Shown in pieces: positions 10,176 to 18,371 of a DNA stretch of 64,000 bases. The notes below the pieces were generated by a model that saw only the letters and a program-made list of their open reading frames with translations, was not told the origin of the DNA and searched no databases. The position numbers and the translations under genes are program-made. This stretch comes from Alteromonas macleodii ATCC 27126 (GTDB lineage Bacteria > Pseudomonadota > Gammaproteobacteria > Enterobacterales > Alteromonadaceae), in NCBI RefSeq assembly GCF_000172635.2, contig NC_018632.1, positions 4,588,001 through 4,652,000 on the forward strand. Direction: 5' to 3'. The stretch's first letter is position 1. Each line of letters starts with the position of its first letter.

Positions 10176-10451
10176 ATGTCTACGTTAAGTATAGTTTTGT
10201 TAATTGGCAGCCTGACGTCGCTTGTGCTTTTGGCAAGCTACTTAGACGCAAAATTTCAGTGGCGACTAAACGACTGGATGAACGGCGAGTGCAGCAACCC
10301 GTTCGTTAAAAGCGTGACCGACAAACAGCAGCAGCGTTTAGAGGAAAAAGATGCGCAGATTGAAGCTTTGATGGCGCGAATCGAAACCCTTGAAACCATT
10401 GTTACCGAGCCTGCTTACGAACTGAATAAGAAAATCAACGCGCTCAAATAA
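10176..10451 (+). CDS. Small PspB-like membrane protein
   Basis: A 91-residue protein with one N-terminal membrane helix (residues 4-22), a short cytoplasmic loop, and a coiled coil (about 52-75) ending in an LETIVTEPAYEL segment. The order of helix, coiled coil and LE-x-I-V-T tail is reminiscent of PspB, which in the phage-shock system helps sense inner-membrane stress with PspC. No pspA or pspC is visible nearby, so the resemblance is architectural only. The ribosome site TAGGA lies nine bases before the ATG. It is divergent from the ECF sigma gene. Confidence 0.6.
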   Translation: MSTLSIVLLIGSLTSLVLLASYLDAKFQWRLNDWMNGECSNPFVKSVTDKQQQRLEEKDAQIEALMARIETLETIVTEPAYELNKKINALK

Positions 10452-10467
10452 ACGGTTTTACCAGCTC

Positions 10468-11370
10468 CTAGCTCGACACCGGTGGGCGACGCATAAAGCG
10501 GGGAACTTTCCCCATTGCAATGGCGTTGCCTACCAGCACAATGACCACCCCAACCACAGATAAAACGCTCCAGGTATAGCCTTCGAAAAAGGTAGAAATA
10601 ACCAGTGCAACCATGGGGTATACCAAGACCACATATGCAGCCTTGTCAGCGCCCATTTGCTTTAACAGTTTCATGTACGCGCCAAACGCAAACACAGAGC
10701 CAAAGATAGCCAGATAAAGCAGCGACAGATAGAACTCGGTATGGGTAGGAATGACCAACTTACCCGGCATTGCCAGTGAGGTGATGAAAAGCAGCACCAT
10801 GGCATAGCTCATGGCATAGAAGTTCATTTGGATAACAGGCGTACCCGAGGTCAAAATACGCTCGGAGATAACGTTACCTGTTGAGGCGCAGAAAAAGCTG
10901 ACAAACGCTATAGCGAGGCCGGTGGCAAGCGCCGCATCCATGGAGACTTTGGAAAACTCCGGCACAAACAAACACACAATGCCCAGCAAGCCAAATGTAG
11001 CACCTATAACCACTTCTTTTCTTATAGGCTCTTTAAGCCACCATCGCCGAAGCACAACATTAATGTAGATAATACAAGAACTCATAAGGGCTAACAGCGC
11101 GCTAATTATGTGCGCTTGCGCCATATACAGGAGCGTGTAATTTAAGCTGTATAAAAAGAGACCGACTGCGGCCATTTTCACATGAACATGTACCGGTAGC
11201 TTAAGCGGCAAACGCCTAATAACACAGTAAATCCCTAAACAGGCCGACGCCAATAAATAACGCAGCGCAATGGCAAACGTTTCAGAGGTATGCCCTATTT
11301 GGTAAGTGATGGCTATCCAGGTTGAGCCCCAAATCAGGCAGCACAGAGCAAATAAGGTTGCGTTATTCAT
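10468..11370 (-). CDS. DMT-family transporter (EamA domains)
   Basis: A 300-residue inner-membrane protein with about ten hydrophobic helices arranged as two EamA repeats. It begins with a helix containing CCLIWGSTWIAI, a sequence typical of the first helix of drug/metabolite exporters such as RhaT/YdcZ/RarD relatives. Proteins of this kind export amino acids, nucleosides or other small metabolites, and the substrate cannot be read from the sequence. It ends 17 bases from the convergent PspB-like gene. It starts ten bases after the stop of the hydroxyacid dehydrogenase gene, so it is probably co-transcribed with it. Confidence 0.85.
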   Translation of the reverse strand: MNNATLFALCCLIWGSTWIAITYQIGHTSETFAIALRYLLASACLGIYCVIRRLPLKLPVHVHVKMAAVGLFLYSLNYTLLYMAQAHIISALLALMSSCIIYINVVLRRWWLKEPIRKEVVIGATFGLLGIVCLFVPEFSKVSMDAALATGLAIAFVSFFCASTGNVISERILTSGTPVIQMNFYAMSYAMVLLFITSLAMPGKLVIPTHTEFYLSLLYLAIFGSVFAFGAYMKLLKQMGADKAAYVVLVYPMVALVISTFFEGYTWSVLSVVGVVIVLVGNAIAMGKVPRFMRRPPVSS

Positions 11371-11379
11371 AGCGGTGTT

Positions 11380-12396
11380 CTAGCCCTGGGAAGCTGATAA
11401 ACAAGAAGATAAGTGGGCAGATAAATGGTCGATAGCACTATCTAGCAGGTTTTGCCTAGCGCCATTACCAATCCACGCATTATGCGGCGTTACCAGCAAG
11501 TTAGGTAGTGCCTCTTTAAGCAATATATGATCAACAGGCGGAGGCTCGACACTTAATACATCTAATCCCGCGCCACCAATTTGGTTGTTTTTAAGCGCAT
11601 GATAGAGTGCCTCCTCATCAATCAAACCGCCGCGAGCCGTATTAATGAGAAAAGCGGTTGGCTTCATCAGCGACAACGTCTCGGCATTAATCAGCTTATC
11701 GGTGGCTTCAGTAAGCGGGCAATGAAGACTTACCACATCGGCATTTGGTAAAAGCGATGCAAGACTTGGACGAGGGTCGTCTTGTTTACCTGGGCGAGCA
11801 GCGATACTCACCTGCATACCCATAGCCTTAAACAATGCCTCTACACGCTTGCCAAGCTCGCCATGCCCAACAATTACCGCATGCTTACCCGCCAATTCCA
11901 CCACGGGATGATTGAGTAAGCAGAAATGAGAAGAACTAGACCATGCTTGGTTGCGCATATCGCGCTGATACGTCACAAAATTGGTGGCCAAATTCAACGC
12001 CAAGGTCAACGTATGTTGAGCAACGCTATCAGTGCCGTAGCCCTCTACATTTTGAACGATAATACCAGCCTGTTCGCAGTAATCACGGTCGATATTGTTC
12101 ATGCCGGTCGCAGTTACACCAATATAGCGAAGCTGAGTGGCCTGCTGTAAATCTTTGGCTTGTAGCACGACTTTGTTAACCAGCACAGCATCGGCATTTT
12201 TAATGCGCTCGGCCACATCTTCGGCTTGAGTTTGTTGATGAAGCGTAATACCTGCGCCGAAATTAGTTTGTAAGTCATCTAGTGACGAGGTATCAAGGCT
12301 GGGCAAATCCATGGTTTCGGCGTCTAGAAAGACAACCTGCTTTTGATTGCCGTTGCTCATCGCTTGTGATGCATTGTGTTTCGTCATTTTTGCCAT
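11380..12396 (-). CDS. D-2-hydroxyacid dehydrogenase, NAD-dependent
   Basis: This enzyme of the D-isomer 2-hydroxyacid dehydrogenase family interconverts 2-keto acids and D-2-hydroxy acids with NAD(P)H. The catalytic and cofactor landmarks are all present: the Rossmann motif VGHGELGKR, the catalytic Arg in NTARGG, Glu in SVEPP and His in TPHNAW. The overall arrangement resembles HprA-like glycerate dehydrogenases, but the substrate is not certain. The N-terminus carries about 20 extra polar residues, so the internal Met at residue 13 is an alternative start. It lies three bases after the thioesterase gene, which suggests one operon. Confidence 0.87.
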   Translation of the reverse strand: MAKMTKHNASQAMSNGNQKQVVFLDAETMDLPSLDTSSLDDLQTNFGAGITLHQQTQAEDVAERIKNADAVLVNKVVLQAKDLQQATQLRYIGVTATGMNNIDRDYCEQAGIIVQNVEGYGTDSVAQHTLTLALNLATNFVTYQRDMRNQAWSSSSHFCLLNHPVVELAGKHAVIVGHGELGKRVEALFKAMGMQVSIAARPGKQDDPRPSLASLLPNADVVSLHCPLTEATDKLINAETLSLMKPTAFLINTARGGLIDEEALYHALKNNQIGGAGLDVLSVEPPPVDHILLKEALPNLLVTPHNAWIGNGARQNLLDSAIDHLSAHLSSCLSASQG

Positions 12397-12399
12397 GCT

Positions 12400-12837
12400 C
12401 TACATTACTTCCACAATCGACTCTAACGCTGTTTTCACATTAACAGGAATAGGAATGGCCTTGTCGGTTTTTCTATCTACAAACACATGCACAAATTGGC
12501 CATGAGCCACGCGTCGCTTATTCTCTCCGGCATAAACCGATAGACCATAAGTCACTGAACTTCTACCAATTTTGATAACGCGCAAGCCTACAAAAATGTC
12601 TTCAGGGTAGGCTGCCGGAGCAATGTACTGACACTGACTGCTTACCACATACGCCACGGATTGCCCGTTGTGTATATCTAGCCCACCTTCTTCGATTAAA
12701 AAACGGTTTACCGCGGTATCAAAGAAACCATAGTACACAACATTGTTGATATGTCCGTACGCATCATTGTCTTGCCAACGCGTGGCGATAGTGACTTTGT
12801 AAGGGTAGTCGGCAAGTGTAGGTGTGATATCAGTCAT
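12400..12837 (-). CDS. Acyl-CoA thioesterase, 4HBT hotdog fold
   Basis: A 145-residue single hotdog-fold thioesterase of the YbgC/FadM type, which hydrolyses acyl-CoA to free acid and CoA. The N-terminal motif TRWQDNDAYGHINNVVYY contains the catalytic Asp and the following GH-x-N-N helix signature. The length is normal for the family and no extra domain is present. It is the first gene of the leftward run with the dehydrogenase and the EamA transporter. The preferred acyl chain cannot be deduced. Confidence 0.85.
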   Translation of the reverse strand: MTDITPTLADYPYKVTIATRWQDNDAYGHINNVVYYGFFDTAVNRFLIEEGGLDIHNGQSVAYVVSSQCQYIAPAAYPEDIFVGLRVIKIGRSSVTYGLSVYAGENKRRVAHGQFVHVFVDRKTDKAIPIPVNVKTALESIVEVM

Positions 12838-12962
12838 GATCGTCCCTTAGTGAATAAATGTATCGCTTTGTTGTTGGCGCAAATAATGAAAATCGATGAA
12901 CGACTAACGCCAATTAATGTTTAATGTGCGGTAGTCTATTGCAGCGATTCTTTTGAGTAGCG

Positions 12963-14063
12963 CTATGAGTAAAGCACCATATCGTCACGGTGAATGGCAA
13001 CATCCGTTGTTTCATAACCTAACACACTGGCAATTTCTTTCGACTTTTTCCCTTTTATAAGCGTTAAGTCTTTTGCGTTATACAGGCAAAGCCCCTTGGC
13101 AATAACTTCGCCTTGGCACACCACTTCAACAGCGTCGCCTTGTTCAAACAAACCGACGACATCAACAATACCCGATGGCAGTAATGACGCACCTTTTCGC
13201 ACTAACGCCTCTTTCGCACCGCTATCAACGTCTATTCTGCCAGCGGTTTTTAGAGTATGGGTAAGCCACAGTCTGCGCGCGCTGGCGGGAGTGCTACTAG
13301 CATTGAATAGGGTTCCCGGCACTTTACCTTCAAGTAATGCATCGAAGGTTTCGCCTTTTCGACCGTTTACAATAAGAGTTTGAATACCGCTACTGGTGCA
13401 CTTGTCTGCCGCTTCAATTTTTGTGCGCATGCCGCCAGTTCCTACCGCAGTTCCAGCGCCGCCGGCAAGGCCGTAAATAGTGCTGTCTATTTTATCTACC
13501 TGTGGAATGAGTGTGGCGCTGGCGTCTTTTCTTGGGTCTGCGGTAAATAAACCGTCGATATCTGAGCAGATTATGAGGGTGTCTGCTTGGGCGACCAGGG
13601 CAGTGTAAGCACCCAAGTTATCGTTATCACCCACTTTGAGTTCGTTGACAGCTACGGTGTCGTTTTCATTCACAATAGGTAACGCATTGTGATTCAAAAT
13701 TTCGCGCAAGGTATTTTTAATATTTACGTAGCGGGTTCTATCGCGTAGATCATCCGCCGTTAACAATACTTGTGCACAGGGAAAGTCGAAAAAGCGCTGC
13801 CAGTTGGCCATCATTAAATTCTGGCCAATCGCAGCCATGGCTTGTTTTTCTGCAATAGATGCGTTGTGACGAACCTTCACTTTGCTGCGGCCCGCGGCAA
13901 CACTGCCAGAAGAGACAAGAATAATTTCTTTGCCAGCTTCGCGACTAGCAGTAATAAATCGAGCAAGAGACAGTAAATAACGCCCACTGCACTCATTGCC
14001 TTCAGGAGCAATAAGCGCACTGCCAACTTTTATAACGGCACGTTGCCAATTAAAACGGTTCAT
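12963..14063 (-). CDS. proB: Glutamate 5-kinase ProB
   Basis: ProB phosphorylates L-glutamate to gamma-glutamyl phosphate, the first step of proline synthesis, in the cytoplasm. The N-terminal amino-acid kinase domain starts with VIKVGSALIAPEG and contains VSSGSVAAGR, NENDTVAV and GDNDNLGA. A C-terminal PUA domain fills about residues 275-360. The length of 366 residues matches E. coli ProB (367). proA is not adjacent in this window. The gene is divergent from the M1 peptidase gene, and their promoters must share the 190-base gap. Confidence 0.95.
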   Translation of the reverse strand: MNRFNWQRAVIKVGSALIAPEGNECSGRYLLSLARFITASREAGKEIILVSSGSVAAGRSKVKVRHNASIAEKQAMAAIGQNLMMANWQRFFDFPCAQVLLTADDLRDRTRYVNIKNTLREILNHNALPIVNENDTVAVNELKVGDNDNLGAYTALVAQADTLIICSDIDGLFTADPRKDASATLIPQVDKIDSTIYGLAGGAGTAVGTGGMRTKIEAADKCTSSGIQTLIVNGRKGETFDALLEGKVPGTLFNASSTPASARRLWLTHTLKTAGRIDVDSGAKEALVRKGASLLPSGIVDVVGLFEQGDAVEVVCQGEVIAKGLCLYNAKDLTLIKGKKSKEIASVLGYETTDVAIHRDDMVLYS

Positions 14064-14176
14064 AGGGGGAAGAAAAAAGAAAACAAGAGCTTAAGAATAC
14101 GACAGTTAAAGCGCGAAACAAAACGATCTGTTACAGTTTTTTTGCGTTAAAACATGGTTAGTTTACGGTCAAAAAA

Positions 14177-14205
14177 TTGGATTGTGACAGGCATACTTAT
14201 ATACT
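14177..14205 (+). promoter_or_regulatory. Sigma-70-type promoter of the M1 peptidase gene
   Basis: TTGGAT (14177-14182) and TATACT (14200-14205) are separated by 17 bases, 52 bases before the peptidase start. Five of six positions in the -10 and four of six in the -35 agree with the sigma-70 consensus. Confidence 0.6.
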
Positions 14206-14256
14206 AGGCGGTGTTATCTTATAACAATTCTAACTTACAAGTTGCAAGGAACCTGC

Positions 14257-16719
14257 ATGAGCACCGCAAAACGACACTTTTTCTGGCTAGCGCCAGTGTT
14301 GTCTATGCTGATTTCTCTTCCTAGTACCGCCGCTATTAAACAAACTAAAGGCGATTTCGAAGATAAATTCCGTCAGCTGGACGAAGTTCTCCCTACTCCA
14401 AACGTATACCGTAACGCCGCTGGTGAGCCAGGCCACCAATATTGGCAACAACAAGTAGATTACGATATTGACGTAAAGCTACTTGAAGACAAACGCCGCA
14501 TTGAAGCAAGCGAAACCATTACTTACCACAACAACGCGCCAGATACGCTTAAGTACTTGTGGATCCAGCTTGACCAAAACAAATTCCGCGACGATTCAAT
14601 GTCTGCGCTTACTACCACGTTTGGCGGTATCGGTAACCGCGGGCCGGGTACGCAAGCTGCTAGCGGCGATGCGCCAGCTAAGCTAAGCATGGGTGCATTG
14701 CGCCGTCAGCAGTTTGTTGACGACAACGAGCTGGGCTATACCATTTCTCGTGTTGAAGACAAAGCGGGCAATGACTTACGTCACACAGTAGTTGGCACCT
14801 TAATGCGTGTTGACTTGGCTCAACCGTTGAAGCCAGGCAGCAAAGTTACGTTCGATATCGATTTTGCGTTTAACATTGTAGAAGAAGACGCTGTTTCAGC
14901 ACGTGCAGGTTACGAGCACTTCCCAGATGACGAACGTGAAGGTGGTAACGACATCTTCTTGCTAGCACAGTGGTTCCCACGCCTAGCTGCATACACCGAC
15001 TACGAAGCATGGACTAATAAAGAATTTATTGGCCGTGGTGAGTTCACGCTAGAGTTCGGTAACTACGAAGTAGATATTACAGTTCCTGCTGACCACATCG
15101 TATCGTCAACGGGTGTGCTTCAAAACCCGAAAGACGTGTTAACTAAAACACAGCGCGACCGTCTGAAAAAGGCAGAAAAAGCTGACCGTATCGTATTCAT
15201 TGTTTCACCAGAAGAAGCAATTGAGAACGAAAAAGAAGGCACGACTAAGCTTAAAACCTGGACCTTTAAGGCAGAAAACGTACGTGACTTTGCATGGGCC
15301 TCTTCGCGTAAATTTGCGTGGGATGCGCGTGGTTATCAGCAAGGCGGTGACACTCAACCATTGGTAATGGCCATGTCTTTCTACCCGAAAGAAGGTGGCG
15401 AGCTATGGCAGAAGTATTCTACAGAATCAATCATCCACACCATGGATGTTTATAGCCGCTTTAGCTTCGATTACCCATACCCAGTAGCCCAATCAGTAAA
15501 TGGTCCAGTTGGCGGCATGGAATACCCCATGATCACCTTCAACGGCCCGCGTACAGAGCTTCGTGACGATGGTTCACGCACGTACTCGCTTGCTGAGAAA
15601 CGTTTCCTTATTGGTGTGGTTATTCACGAAGTAGGTCATATCTATTTCCCTATGACAGTTAACTCTGACGAGCGCCAGTGGACATGGATGGATGAAGGTC
15701 TGAACAGCTTCCTAGACGGCGTTGCCGGTCGCGAGTGGGATCCTACGATCCCTTGGGGCGTTGAGCCACGTGATATCACTGGCTACATGAAGTCTCAGAC
15801 ACAGGTGCCAATTATGACCCAGTCTGACTCAGTACTTCGCCTTGGCCCAAATGCCTATACCAAGCCTGCAGTAGCACTTAATATTCTTCGCGAAACTATT
15901 CTTGGCCGTGAGCTGTTTGATTTCGCGTTTAAAGAGTACGCGCAGCGTTGGATGTTTAAACGTCCTACACCATCAGATTTCTTCCGTACTATGGAAGAAG
16001 CGTCAGGCGTTGACCTAGACTGGTTCTGGCGTGGTTGGTTTTACACCACAGACCATGTAGATATTAGCCTAGACAGCGTATATAAGCTTCGTTTAGACAC
16101 TGAAGATCCAGATATCGATTTTGCTCGCGAGCGCGAAGCAGAAATGGAAAAACCGAAGTCACTTACCGACCTTCGTAATAAAGAAGAAGGCAAAAAGCTT
16201 TGGGTAGATCGCTTTGAAGATATCAGTGACTTCTACGACGAAAACGATCGTTACACCGTAACTAACAAAGAGCGTAACAAGTACAAGAAATTCTTGAAAG
16301 ATCTTGAGCCTTGGGAGCGTAAAGCGTTTGAGCGTGCGGTGAAAGAAGACAAAAACTACTACGTGCTAGATTTCAGCAACAAGGGTGGGTTGGTGATGCC
16401 AATCATTCTTGAACTAACGTTTGAAGACGGCACGAAAGAAGAAATGCGTATTCCTGCGGAAATCTGGCGTCGTACACCTAAAGCCGTAAGCAAGCTTATT
16501 GTTACCGACAAAGACAAAGAGCTGGTAAGCGTAACCGTTGATCCGCACTGGGAAACCGCAGACGTAGATGTGGAAAATAACCACTACCCGCGTCGTATCA
16601 TTCCTTCGCGTATTGAAGCGTATAAGAATAAGCCGCGTAACACTTACGAGTACCGTGACCTTATGCACGACTCAAGGACCGAACTGAAAACCGACGACGA
16701 GGACAAAGATGACGAATAA
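14257..16719 (+). CDS. M1-family zinc metallopeptidase, exported
   Basis: An 820-residue gluzincin aminopeptidase of family M1. A signal peptide of about 27 residues points to export. The zinc site HEVGH (residues 457-461) is followed after 18 residues by the third ligand Glu480, exactly the M1 spacing. GGMEYP upstream is the exopeptidase substrate-binding motif. The C-terminal 200 residues are very charged and end in a Lys/Asp/Glu tail. I chose the ATG at 14257 because CAAGGA lies seven bases upstream; a TTG at 14242 is in frame but less likely. Codons run directly into the next gene, which starts 11 bases before this stop. Confidence 0.9.
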   Translation: MSTAKRHFFWLAPVLSMLISLPSTAAIKQTKGDFEDKFRQLDEVLPTPNVYRNAAGEPGHQYWQQQVDYDIDVKLLEDKRRIEASETITYHNNAPDTLKYLWIQLDQNKFRDDSMSALTTTFGGIGNRGPGTQAASGDAPAKLSMGALRRQQFVDDNELGYTISRVEDKAGNDLRHTVVGTLMRVDLAQPLKPGSKVTFDIDFAFNIVEEDAVSARAGYEHFPDDEREGGNDIFLLAQWFPRLAAYTDYEAWTNKEFIGRGEFTLEFGNYEVDITVPADHIVSSTGVLQNPKDVLTKTQRDRLKKAEKADRIVFIVSPEEAIENEKEGTTKLKTWTFKAENVRDFAWASSRKFAWDARGYQQGGDTQPLVMAMSFYPKEGGELWQKYSTESIIHTMDVYSRFSFDYPYPVAQSVNGPVGGMEYPMITFNGPRTELRDDGSRTYSLAEKRFLIGVVIHEVGHIYFPMTVNSDERQWTWMDEGLNSFLDGVAGREWDPTIPWGVEPRDITGYMKSQTQVPIMTQSDSVLRLGPNAYTKPAVALNILRETILGRELFDFAFKEYAQRWMFKRPTPSDFFRTMEEASGVDLDWFWRGWFYTTDHVDISLDSVYKLRLDTEDPDIDFAREREAEMEKPKSLTDLRNKEEGKKLWVDRFEDISDFYDENDRYTVTNKERNKYKKFLKDLEPWERKAFERAVKEDKNYYVLDFSNKGGLVMPIILELTFEDGTKEEMRIPAEIWRRTPKAVSKLIVTDKDKELVSVTVDPHWETADVDVENNHYPRRIIPSRIEAYKNKPRNTYEYRDLMHDSRTELKTDDEDKDDE

Positions 16720-17293
16720 GTTGTCTTTGGCTCGCTTGCAGCAGAGCGCTCATGCTCTGCTTGCAAGCGTAAGTGCATTCGCAATTACGGCTGCGCTATT
16801 AGTTAGCGCAATGTCGTACAGCACTGCAGCCCAAGCGCATCAAATAAAAGCAGCAATTACCACGGTATTGTTCAATCCTAGAACAGAAAATATTGAGGTG
16901 ATGCACCGCTTTAATTTGCACGATGCTGAACACGCGGTTAAGGCACTGTTCGACAAGCACGCAGATATTATGGACGACATAGAAACGCAGCAACAATTCG
17001 CTGATTACGTCGCCCACCACTTTGCAATTTTAAATGCAGCAGGCGAGCCATTAAAGCTTGCTGATGTTGGCTTTGAAGTTGAAGGTAAGCACTTTTGGGT
17101 TTATCAGGAAACTGCTGAGCCGCCTGTACTTGAAGGCGTTAAAATTCGCCATGATGCATTGCGTGACTTGTGGCCAAAACAAGTGAATACGCTAAATGTA
17201 GAAGGCAAGGGTGATATCAAAACCCTGACATTTGCTGATAGCGTAAATTTGCTGGAAGTAAGCTTCGAAAGCCAAAATAGCGACCATCACTAA
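16709..17293 (+). CDS. DUF6702-family exported protein
   Basis: A 194-residue protein with a long N-terminal hydrophobic export signal ending near AQAHQIKAAIT. The mature part contains the pattern KAAITTVLFNPRTENIEVMHRFNLHDAEHA, typical of DUF6702 proteins, whose function is unknown. It overlaps the M1 peptidase gene by 11 bases and shares its terminator, so the pair is co-translated and the protein may assist or accompany the peptidase in the periplasm. That link is inferred from the overlap only. Confidence 0.75.
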   Translation: MTNKLSLARLQQSAHALLASVSAFAITAALLVSAMSYSTAAQAHQIKAAITTVLFNPRTENIEVMHRFNLHDAEHAVKALFDKHADIMDDIETQQQFADYVAHHFAILNAAGEPLKLADVGFEVEGKHFWVYQETAEPPVLEGVKIRHDALRDLWPKQVNTLNVEGKGDIKTLTFADSVNLLEVSFESQNSDHH

Positions 17294-17315
17294 TACCTAA
17301 CGGTATAAGTTTATG

Positions 17316-17369
17316 AAAGCCCACCCGCATTCCTTGTCAAACGGCAGTGATTGCGGGTGGGCTTTTTTG
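17316..17369 (+). terminator. Rho-independent terminator after the DUF6702 gene
   Basis: The 14-base arms AAAGCCCACCCGCA (17316-17329) and TGCGGGTGGGCTTT are perfectly complementary, with a 22-base loop and a T-run. It ends the M1 peptidase operon. Confidence 0.9.
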
Positions 17370-17576
17370 TTTACGTGCTTCACGGTGTTCTTATAGATAA
17401 TGTATGCCTACCTCAGCCTTTGCCCCTCTAATTCGAGCGCCGCATTCGAATAGGGAAAATCCTAAAACACGTTTTCTAATTGTCGTGTGAGACCGAAGTC
17501 GTATAGTCATCTTGGCATGCATGCTCTACCTTAACTATGGATAAACAGTTACTAAATTCAGTTAATGAGGTACATC

Positions 17577-17996
17577 ATGACCCATAGCGCTGCATCACCG
17601 TTGCCTTCACAGGTCAAGAAACCCCAATCAAGAAGTGAGCGTAGTGCACGAAAACTACGTGCATCCAAAGCAGCTCAGTGCGCTGTTCAAGCAGAAGATG
17701 CGCAGCAAATGCAAGATGCCGATGCAAAGAACGTCAAACAAAACAATGCGTTCGCTGATAAGAAAAATATCATGTGGGTGCTGTTAAGTGGCGCAATGGC
17801 GCTAACCTTTGTCGTCATGCTGTTTTTGCCAGATACAGGGATGGGCGGCGGCCTTGTTTCCACCTATTCTGCCATGCTTTGGTGTGGCTTTTTTGGTGCA
17901 GCACTTTGGCGTTATAGAGCGACAAGTGGCTGGGCTGGGTTTGCTTATGGAAGCGTTGTTGGACTAGTGATTCAATTTATTTCACAGATAATCTAG
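17577..17996 (+). CDS. Small membrane protein of unknown function
   Basis: A 139-residue protein. The first 65 residues are polar and rich in Lys, Arg, Gln and Ala. Two membrane segments follow (about residues 64-82 and 90-108) and perhaps a third at the C-terminus (about 120-138). I do not recognise the family. The ATG at 17577 is preferred to the one at 17565 because GAGG lies six bases before it. The gene stands alone, with terminators or structured DNA on both sides. Confidence 0.6.
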   Translation: MTHSAASPLPSQVKKPQSRSERSARKLRASKAAQCAVQAEDAQQMQDADAKNVKQNNAFADKKNIMWVLLSGAMALTFVVMLFLPDTGMGGGLVSTYSAMLWCGFFGAALWRYRATSGWAGFAYGSVVGLVIQFISQII

Positions 17997-18371
17997 CACA
18001 CAGTGTTTATACAATTGCCTTATGCAACTCGCCTAGTAAGAAACCGCTGAGCGACTAGGAACGGCAAGTACACATTTCTTTTAAGTACATTATGGGCAAT
18101 CTAAACGCGGCTTTTAAATCAGACTTCTGTTTAAACAGCTGTCTTATCCGTTGATTGCCCTGTTGGCAACCTCACTTCCTAAACATTAAGTCCTGTTGAT
18201 CTTTGATGTACAGCAATGGTCAACAGGTCCTCAATGACTTTTGGCTGGAAACCCGATCCAGACGTTTTGTCCGACAGTATAATTTATAAAATCCAGTTAC
18301 TTTTTTAGGTTATGTTTAGCCAATAAAAAACCAAACGTTACCCTTCGCCCTTAATAAAACTGAGTGAGCCT
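17997..18371 (+). other. Intergenic region with consecutive inverted repeats
   Basis: This 375-base gap has no credible gene but is rich in dyads. GGGCAATC (18094-18101) pairs with GATTGCCC (18153-18160). CTGTTTAAACAG (18127-18138), a perfect 12-base palindrome, lies within that loop. CCTGTTGA (18192-18199) pairs with TCAACAGG (18220-18227). A TATAAT element further on (near 18280) could be the -10 of the kinase gene at 18372. The hairpins could be a small RNA or a leader structure; no T-run marks a simple terminator. Confidence 0.35.
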
